In this document: one piece after another, positions 1 through 4,493 of the stretch | How positions within the stretch are numbered: position 1 is the first letter of the stretch | Layout: each line of letters begins with the position of its first letter | Assembly (NCBI GenBank): GCA_031268125.1 | Contig: JAIRXT010000177.1 | Location: forward strand, 1 to 5,687 | DNA from: Treponema sp. | GTDB lineage: Bacteria > Spirochaetota > Spirochaetia > Treponematales > Breznakiellaceae | Direction: 5' to 3' | Length of the DNA: 5,687 nt | Program-made: the position numbers and the translations under genes | Notes under the pieces: model-generated | Database searches by the model: none | Seen by the model: only the letters and a program-made list of their open reading frames with translations | What the model was told of the DNA's origin: nothing

Positions 1-1028
1 AAAAGCCCCAGGGTTTTAAGGGCCGCGGTTTTCCCCCCCGTGTTAGGCCCAGTGACGATCACGGTCCGCAGCCCCGGATTCATAACCAGGTCGATGGGTA
101 CGGCGGCGGGACCCAGCAGGGGGTGCCGGGCCTGCAACAGGGAAATGCCGGGGCCGGTGACGGCGAAGACCCCGCCGGTTTCCAGGCTGTAGCGGGCCTT
201 GGCCCGGAGAATTTCCAGATCAACTATGCCCCGGTGGAACCGGGCAAGGTCCTCCCTGCCTCCGGCTATACAGGCCGTCAAGTCCCGCAGGACCCGCCGG
301 ATCTCCGCTTCCAGGGCCCGTTCCTCGATAAGGATGCTGTTGTTCCGCTCGACCACTTCCTCCGGTTCCACAAAAACCGTCTGCCCCGTGGCGGAAACCT
401 CGTGGACAATACCCCTGATCCGGCCCCGGTAATTTGATTTTACCGCCAGCACCAGCCTGCCGTCCCGCTGCGAGGGCAGGGAGGACTGGAGCATCCGCCT
501 GCCTTCTTCAGCCGCCGAATAGCGGGCCGCCGCCGCCTCAAGCTCCTCCCGCAGATTCGCAATCCGCCGCTTGATGGCCCGGAATTCGGCCAGATCCCGG
601 AGCTTTCCCTCCCGGTCGATAAGCTGGAATACCTTCCGGGCCGGGCCGGAGCAGTCGGGCAGGGCGGCCAGGGCTTCTCCCAGGCCGGATTCACCGGGAA
701 CCTTGAGGAGCCAGGATTTAAGCCGTTCCGCCCGCTCCATAAAGATCCCCAGGGCGTAGGCTTCGTCAATCTCCAGGGCGGCCCCTTCCACCGCCAGCTT
801 GGGGAGGATAGGCGAAACGGACGGAAGCCGCTCCCGGGGCTCCCCCGCCTCCCGCTTCATCAGATCGAGGATCAGGGAGACCCGGAGCTTCAGGGCCTCC
901 ACCTCCTCCGCCTTGCGGAGGGGCAGTTCTTCCCGGATTCCGGCGGCGGCCTCCTCGCTCAGGGCGCAGCGCCCCAGGCGGCCGGTTATTTCGCCGTATT
1001 CCAGCAGCCGGTAGGTCCTTTCGTTCAT
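1..1028 (-). CDS. mutS2: MutS2 family ATPase, N-terminal part (runs off window)
   Basis: MutS2 is a MutS-like ABC ATPase that lacks the mismatch-recognition domain. In other bacteria it is linked to control of recombination and, in Bacillus, to handling of collided ribosomes. I translated 342 residues from the ATG at 1028. Residues about 140-180 are a charged helical stretch of the core/clamp. Residues 184-222 hold the characteristic MutS2 block (LPSQRDGRLVLAVKSNY, then GIVHEVSATGQTVFVEP), followed by ERNN at 227-230. RHPLL is at 301-305. The Walker A motif GPNTGGKT at 327-334 (bases 27-50) sits where MutS2 proteins normally have it. The rest of the ATPase, the coiled coil and any Smr nuclease domain lie outside the window. 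The start overlaps the rsgA stop as ATGA, and a strong AAGGAGGG site precedes it. There is no sign of damage in the visible part. Confidence 0.95.
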   Translation of the reverse strand, partial: MNERTYRLLEYGEITGRLGRCALSEEAAAGIREELPLRKAEEVEALKLRVSLILDLMKREAGEPRERLPSVSPILPKLAVEGAALEIDEAYALGIFMERAERLKSWLLKVPGESGLGEALAALPDCSGPARKVFQLIDREGKLRDLAEFRAIKRRIANLREELEAAAARYSAAEEGRRMLQSSLPSQRDGRLVLAVKSNYRGRIRGIVHEVSATGQTVFVEPEEVVERNNSILIEERALEAEIRRVLRDLTACIAGGREDLARFHRGIVDLEILRAKARYSLETGGVFAVTGPGISLLQARHPLLGPAAVPIDLVMNPGLRTVIVTGPNTGGKTAALKTLGL

Positions 1029-2005
1029 TTCCAGCCCTCCTTCAATTCTTCAGAAAGGCGGAGAAAGCTGTCGTAACGGTCCCTGTGGATGCGGCCTGAG
1101 GAAAGGGCCTCCAGGATCTTGCAGCCCGCCTCGCCCCGGTGGCTGCAGGAAAGGCCGTAGGCGCAGCTTCCCGCCAGGGGGGCGAATTCCCTCATATACA
1201 GGACCACTTCCTCCGCCTTGATTCCCTGGGGGACAAAGCGCCTTAAACCGGGGGTATCGATGATACGGGTTTCCCCGGTATCCCCCGGCCCTCCGGGAAT
1301 CTCGATAAGCTCCCCCAGGACGGTGGTATGGTTCCCCCGGTCGTACTTTTGGTTCAGGGCCCCCACCCTGGCCCCGGCCTGGGGGAACAGCGCGTTGATG
1401 ATGCTGGACTTCCCCACCCCGGATTGCCCGGCCAGTACGGCGGTCCCGCCCCGGACCTTTTCCCACAGTTCCCCCAGCCCTTCCCCCGTCCGCGCTGAAA
1501 TTCGCAGCACCGGATAGCCGCAGCGCAGGAAGTCCTCAAGCCTTTCCTCAATGTCCCGCAGCGGTTCTTCCCCCTCTTCCCCCCCGCCCCACAGATCCTG
1601 CTTGTTAAGGAGGATCAGAGCGGGGATCCCCGCGGCCTCCGCCTGAATCAAAATACGGTCCAGGAAGCGGGGCCTGAACGGAGGGGATGCGGGGGTGGTT
1701 ACGGCCAGCACCATGCCGGCGTTGACCGCCAGTATCTGGGCGTCCCGGCCCGGCCCGGGGCCTTGGGCCTTTTGGTTTTTCCGCGCAAAGATCGTGCGGC
1801 GTTCCATCAGCGCCGTAATCCGGCCCTCCTGCCCCGCCGCTTCCACCAGCACACGGTCCCCGGGGGCCAGGGGGTTGTAGTACGAATCCACACCCCGGAG
1901 AATCTTCCCCTTTATCCGGCATTCCAGGTAGCGCCTCTCCTCCCCCTCCCCGTCAATACGGACGGTAAAAACACTGTGGGAACCGCGGATCACCAGGCCG
2001 TTCAT
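1025..2005 (-). CDS. rsgA: Ribosome small-subunit-dependent GTPase RsgA
   Basis: RsgA (YjeQ/YloQ) is a cytoplasmic, circularly permuted GTPase that binds the 30S subunit and checks late maturation. The 326-residue length is usual. An OB-fold comes first (residues 1-70, with PGDRV at 48-52). The G motifs then follow in permuted order: G4 NKQD 134-137, G5 SAR 170-172, G1 GQSGVGKS 193-200, the switch I threonines T227-T228 and G3 DTPG 250-253. The C-terminal zinc site is intact: C281, C287, H289 and C295 in the family spacing C-x5-C-x-H-x5-C. The switch I text is GNHTT, where many homologues have GRHTT. The ATG at 2005 overlaps the murI stop by four bases (ATGA), with no good Shine-Dalgarno of its own, which points to coupled translation. 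Its stop in turn overlaps the mutS2 start. Confidence 0.97.
   Translation of the reverse strand: MNGLVIRGSHSVFTVRIDGEGEERRYLECRIKGKILRGVDSYYNPLAPGDRVLVEAAGQEGRITALMERRTIFARKNQKAQGPGPGRDAQILAVNAGMVLAVTTPASPPFRPRFLDRILIQAEAAGIPALILLNKQDLWGGGEEGEEPLRDIEERLEDFLRCGYPVLRISARTGEGLGELWEKVRGGTAVLAGQSGVGKSSIINALFPQAGARVGALNQKYDRGNHTTVLGELIEIPGGPGDTGETRIIDTPGLRRFVPQGIKAEEVVLYMREFAPLAGSCAYGLSCSHRGEAGCKILEALSSGRIHRDRYDSFLRLSEELKEGWK
1035..1042 (-). promoter_or_regulatory. Ribosome binding site of mutS2
   Basis: The minus strand reads AAGGAGGG, a near-perfect Shine-Dalgarno sequence, 6 bases before the ATG at 1028. It lies inside the last codons of rsgA. It fixes the mutS2 start and is the only strong ribosome binding site I see in the operon; the other internal starts appear to rely mainly on coupling. 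Confidence 0.8.
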
Positions 2006-2829
2006 AGTTTCATCAACTCAAAGCCCATCCCGGCCGCCCAGAAAGGCCAGGGAGACTCCCCCTCCGGGGACCCCTCCCGGACATAAAAACGACGAAAAGC
2101 CGCCCCTCCCCCTGCCGGAGTTTCGGCAAGGCCGCCGCCCGGACCCCCGGAAAGCCCCCCGTCCAGGAGGGATTCGATACGGCGGGTAATCCCCTCCACC
2201 GAATCGTAGATACCAAGGTCCGGAGCGGCCTCTTCCCGGAATTCCTTCAAAAGAAAAAGGAAATGGGTACAGCCCAGTACCACCCCGTCTACCCCCAGAT
2301 TCCTGAACCGCTCCAGATAGGGGATAACGGCCTGCCGCCTCTCCTCCGCCCCCGACCGGGCATAGCGGTATTCCACAAATTCCACCAGTTCCGGCGCGGC
2401 CGCGGGGAAAATCGTTACCCCCCCGCCATAGCGATCCGCCAGTTCCTGAATATAGGGGTCGTCAACGGTTCTGCGGGTCCCCAGCACCCCGATACGCCGG
2501 GTCTTTGAATTGAGCGCCGCAGGCTTAACGGCAGGGACGGTCCCCACAAAGATCAATCGGGGGAAACTATCCCGTAGAAACGACAGGGCCGAAACCGTGG
2601 CGGTATTGCAGGCCAGAACCAGTATCTTCGGGTCCTCCCTGGCCGCCAGTTCCTCCGTAATCCCCCGCAGAATTTCCCGCAATTCCTCCCTGCTCCGCCC
2701 GCCGTAGGGGAAGTTAGCGTGATCCGCCAGGTACACCACCGGCTCCCCCGGATTGCGGGACACAAAATGCCTGCAATAGGGAATACCCCCAATGCCGGAG
2801 TCCAGAAACGCAACAGGACGCTTATCCAT
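2002..2829 (-). CDS. murI: Glutamate racemase
   Basis: MurI converts L-glutamate to D-glutamate for peptidoglycan by a cofactor-independent two-base mechanism in the cytoplasm. The 275-residue product shows the expected residues: D10 in FLDSGIGG (9-15), PYGG at 41-44, the first catalytic cysteine C74 in ACNTAT (73-78), and the second, C187, in GCTHF with H189 after it. GCTHFLFL replaces the commoner GCTHYPLL, which should be tolerated. The tail contains a Gly/Pro-rich segment at about 225-243 (GGLSGGPGGGLAETPAGGG), probably a flexible linker. I chose the ATG at 2829 because MDKRPVAFLDSG matches the usual family N-terminus. An in-frame ATG at 2847 would add six residues. The frame is open further upstream to 3108, but that stretch is the wrong-frame shadow of the preceding gene. 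The start lies within the end of that gene (8-base overlap), with no Shine-Dalgarno visible, so coupling is likely. Confidence 0.95.
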   Translation of the reverse strand: MDKRPVAFLDSGIGGIPYCRHFVSRNPGEPVVYLADHANFPYGGRSREELREILRGITEELAAREDPKILVLACNTATVSALSFLRDSFPRLIFVGTVPAVKPAALNSKTRRIGVLGTRRTVDDPYIQELADRYGGGVTIFPAAAPELVEFVEYRYARSGAEERRQAVIPYLERFRNLGVDGVVLGCTHFLFLLKEFREEAAPDLGIYDSVEGITRRIESLLDGGLSGGPGGGLAETPAGGGAAFRRFYVREGSPEGESPWPFWAAGMGFELMKL

Positions 2830-3169
2830 TCGTGGTAAAAAGATCATCAAAGGCCCGGCGGGCGTCCTCCCGGTTTTTTTCGCTTTTTTGCATATCCGAG
2901 GATTTTTTTCCCGGCCCTGCCCCGGGTTTTTGCCCTGCCCCAAAGGACCGGAGCCCGGGGTCCAGGGAAAACCACTCACAAAAATTTGCCCGCTCCCGGT
3001 CCCGGGGCGGATCTGAAGCGGCCTGGGGCTCCCGGCAGTTCCCCGATGATCCGGGACTGTAGAAACGGCAATTCCGGCAGGAACGGATATCCCTCCCGCA
3101 AGATTCACAGCGCGCGGAGCGGCCTATAGGATCAGGCGCGCCGACAGGAGCGGCACAGTACCAACACAT
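2822..3169 (-). CDS. Small eight-cysteine zinc-ribbon-like protein of unknown function
   Basis: This 115-residue protein resembles a conserved uncharacterised bacterial family that I know only by its signature; no function is established. Eight cysteines sit in the first 64 residues: C2/C5 (CWYC), C21/C24 (CESC), C31/C34 (CRNC), C45 (NCREPQA) and C64 (ANFCEWF). This suits two tetracysteine zinc sites. The signature CRNCRFY - NCREPQA - ERANFCEWF is intact at 31-67. A Pro/Gly/Lys-rich linker (70-95) leads to a C-terminal helix-like segment ending ARRAFDDLF (103-111), also typical of the family. It is the first gene of the murI-rsgA-mutS2 operon. Its TAA (2824-2822) lies inside the first codons of murI, so the two are probably translated together. 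A GTPase- or RNA-linked regulatory role is conceivable but is not shown by the sequence. The ATG at 3169 is the only suitable start, and it has a weak Shine-Dalgarno at best. Confidence 0.83.
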   Translation of the reverse strand: MCWYCAAPVGAPDPIGRSARCESCGRDIRSCRNCRFYSPGSSGNCREPQAASDPPRDRERANFCEWFSLDPGLRSFGAGQKPGAGPGKKSSDMQKSEKNREDARRAFDDLFTTNG

Positions 3170-3175
3170 ACGCCG

Positions 3176-3205
3176 ATTCTAACCGGGAATTCCAGGATTT
3201 ACCAA
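3176..3205 (-). promoter_or_regulatory. Candidate promoter of the murI-rsgA-mutS2 operon
   Basis: On the minus strand TTGGTA (3205-3200) and TAGAAT (3181-3176) are separated by 18 bases, an acceptable sigma-70-like pair. The -10 box ends 6 bases before the ATG at 3169. Transcription would therefore begin at or beside the start codon, giving a leaderless or nearly leaderless message. This fits the lack of a clear Shine-Dalgarno. It was read by eye only. Confidence 0.4.
3183..3196. promoter_or_regulatory. Imperfect 14-bp dyad, possible operator
   Basis: CCGGGAATTCCAGG is a palindrome with a single mismatched pair (third base of each half) around GGAATTCC. It lies in the -35/-10 spacer of the minus-strand promoter and just upstream of the plus-strand -35 box. 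A bound protein there could affect both directions. A short palindrome like this may also arise by chance, so the functional call is tentative. Confidence 0.25.
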
Positions 3206-3227
3206 GCCCCCCGTTTTGGACTATAAC
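3198..3227 (+). promoter_or_regulatory. Candidate promoter of the pentapeptide-MBL gene pair
   Basis: TTTACC (3198-3203) and TATAAC (3222-3227) are separated by 18 bases. The -35 box overlaps that of the opposing promoter (3200-3205). The -10 box ends 6 bases before the ATG at 3234, the same geometry as on the other strand. If the promoter is real, the TTG at 3216 lies upstream of the transcript start, which favours the ATG. Confidence 0.4.
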
Positions 3228-3233
3228 AGAATC

Positions 3234-3821
3234 ATGTTTGTACTAAGCCCCTGCGCCGCAGGCTGCGGACGGCCGGCCATCAGCGGCGCCAACACCTGCT
3301 CAATCCATGCGGCGGATTCCCGGAAAGAGGCGGAACGGATAGGGACCGGCATCGCGGAAAAGGAACTGATCAAAGACCTTTCGGCCTGCGGCCTCCACTT
3401 TGAAGACATGGATTTTTCCCATCGCAAGTTTTTTAGCTGCAATTTTTCCGGCGCCACCTTTTCCATGTGCCTGTTTACCCAGTCCCGGATGCGGATGCTG
3501 TTTTTCGATTTTTGCACCTTCAAAAACTGCGATTTTTCCGGTTCGGACCTTGAATTTTTATCCTTCGCCGGGTCCAACATCAGCGATTGTACGTTTGAAG
3601 GTTCCAACCTCATCCACATTAACTACGGCGGATCGGTAATCACGGAAACCACCTTCGACAATTCGGACCTCTACAACAGCCGCTTTATCAACGCCGATAT
3701 AGCCCATTCCGACTTCATAAACTGTAACCTTAAACGGGTGTACTTTATCAAAGCCAGACAGGAAAACGTGTCCTTCAAAGCCTCCAACACCGAAGAGGCA
3801 GTTTTCGAAATTAGGGAATAA
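3234..3821 (+). CDS. Pentapeptide-repeat protein with N-terminal Cys/His knuckle
   Basis: The 195-residue product has two parts. Residues 7-25 carry C7-x3-C11-x10-C22-x2-H25 (CAAGCGRPAISGANTCSIH), a zinc-knuckle-like pattern. From about residue 54 to 190 the chain is almost continuous pentapeptides with Phe or Leu at the centre, for example NFSGA, DFSGS, TFEGS, DLYNS, DFINC and NLKRV. That is roughly 26 units, enough for a right-handed quadrilateral beta-helix of about six coils. No signal peptide or membrane helix is seen, so it is probably cytoplasmic. Pentapeptide proteins serve varied roles, including DNA mimicry of the Qnr/MfpA kind and as scaffolds, and nothing here decides between them. 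I prefer the ATG at 3234 over the in-frame TTG at 3216 (six residues longer) because the latter precedes the likely transcript start. Neither has a good Shine-Dalgarno. It is followed after one base by the MBL-fold gene. Confidence 0.88.
   Translation: MFVLSPCAAGCGRPAISGANTCSIHAADSRKEAERIGTGIAEKELIKDLSACGLHFEDMDFSHRKFFSCNFSGATFSMCLFTQSRMRMLFFDFCTFKNCDFSGSDLEFLSFAGSNISDCTFEGSNLIHINYGGSVITETTFDNSDLYNSRFINADIAHSDFINCNLKRVYFIKARQENVSFKASNTEEAVFEIRE
3813..3817 (+). promoter_or_regulatory. Ribosome binding site of the MBL-fold gene
   Basis: AGGGA lies 5 bases before the GTG at 3823, inside the last codons of the pentapeptide gene. It supports GTG as the start and co-translation of the pair. No ATG occurs near this position. 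Confidence 0.5.
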
Positions 3822-3822
3822 C

Positions 3823-4440
3823 GTGAAACTCTTTTTTCATTACTGCAGTTACGGATTCAGCAATTGCTATATCCTGGGAACCGAAGCGCCGGAAGAACCC
3901 CAGGCGATCATCATCGACCCCGCCGTGGTGGACAAGCAGATCCTCGACTTTATCGAAAACAACCGTTACCGGCTGCAGGGAGTCCTGGTAACCCACGATC
4001 ACATCAAGCACGTCCGGGGACTGCGGACCCTCAAACGCATCTACGACACCGGGATATTCGCCATCAACCCCTATATCCGGGAACACAAAACCACTATGGT
4101 CCGGGACGGGCAAAGTTTCAACGCCGGCCCCTTCAAGGTCGAAGTCCTGGCCATACCGGGCCATTCATCGGATTCCGCCGTGTTCCGCATCGGCCGCCTG
4201 CTTTTTACCGGCGATTCCCTTACCGCGGGCATGGTAGGCCGCACCTCCAACACCTACGGCGCCGCCGTGCAGATGACGGCCCTGCGCAGCAAGATCCTCT
4301 CCCTGCCGGGGGACTTCACTGTCCTCCCCGCCCACGGCCCCCCCTCCACACTGGAAACCGAGCGCCGCTACAACGAAGGCATCAGCGCCTACGAAGAACT
4401 TCGCAGCCACCGCCCCAAATTCAAGCTGGACCTTTTGTAG
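3823..4440 (+). CDS. MBL-fold metallo-hydrolase with altered metal motif
   Basis: This is a 205-residue, glyoxalase II-like metallo-beta-lactamase-fold protein, cytoplasmic by lack of a signal sequence. Visible elements are SNCYILG (13-19), IIIDPA (29-34), the metal motif THDHIKH (57-63), PGHSSDS (112-118, metal His114), FTGDS (128-132, bridging Asp131) and LPAHGPPS (168-175, His171). The motif differs from HxHxDH: H58, H60 and H63 are kept, but position 62 is Lys (codon AAG) instead of the Asp that binds the second metal. The protein may therefore use one metal, or a changed second site. Substrates cannot be told from sequence; the family includes thioesterases, phosphodiesterases and lactonases. 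The GTG start lies one base after the pentapeptide gene, so the two form a transcriptional pair. The length suits the small single-domain members. A perfect inverted repeat follows the stop. Confidence 0.92.
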   Translation: MKLFFHYCSYGFSNCYILGTEAPEEPQAIIIDPAVVDKQILDFIENNRYRLQGVLVTHDHIKHVRGLRTLKRIYDTGIFAINPYIREHKTTMVRDGQSFNAGPFKVEVLAIPGHSSDSAVFRIGRLLFTGDSLTAGMVGRTSNTYGAAVQMTALRSKILSLPGDFTVLPAHGPPSTLETERRYNEGISAYEELRSHRPKFKLDLL

Positions 4441-4457
4441 GGGGCCGCTGCCGGGGA

Positions 4458-4490
4458 AGTTGTTCGATAACTAAAGGTTATCGAACAACT
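4458..4490. repeat. Perfect 14-bp inverted repeat between convergent genes
   Basis: The arms AGTTGTTCGATAAC (4458-4471) and GTTATCGAACAACT (4477-4490) are exact reverse complements around the 5-base loop TAAAG. The element lies 17 bases after the MBL-fold stop and 3 bases beyond the stop of the convergent DHHW gene. It could form a hairpin in both transcripts and act as a bidirectional terminator or 3'-end stabiliser. Neither side has a T-run, so it is not a textbook intrinsic terminator. A dispersed palindromic repeat or a binding site is equally possible. Confidence 0.7.
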
Positions 4491-4493
4491 CTA

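Noticed and set aside
123..1014. Several plus-strand and shifted-frame open frames of 60-109 codons
   Set aside because: They are rich in Arg, Pro and Ser, as expected from high-GC DNA opposite or out of frame with mutS2, and they show no domain. The minus-strand MutS2 frame explains the whole stretch.
2829..3108. An N-terminal extension of MurI by about 93 residues in the open frame up to 3108
   Set aside because: The extension has no family resemblance and is the shifted-frame reading of the eight-cysteine protein, whose motifs show it to be the real gene. MurI proteins begin close to the DSGIGG motif.
3216..3233. TTG at 3216 as the start of the pentapeptide protein
   Set aside because: It lies upstream of the probable transcript start and has no Shine-Dalgarno. 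The ATG at 3234 sits just before the Cys/His motif. It remains a possible alternative.
3811..4410. Minus-strand frames opposite the MBL-fold gene
   Set aside because: They are antisense shadows caused by codon bias, without recognisable features or ribosome binding sites.
4458..4490. The palindrome as a classical rho-independent terminator
   Set aside because: The stem is not GC-rich and no run of T follows on either strand, so I list it as an inverted repeat with only a possible termination role.
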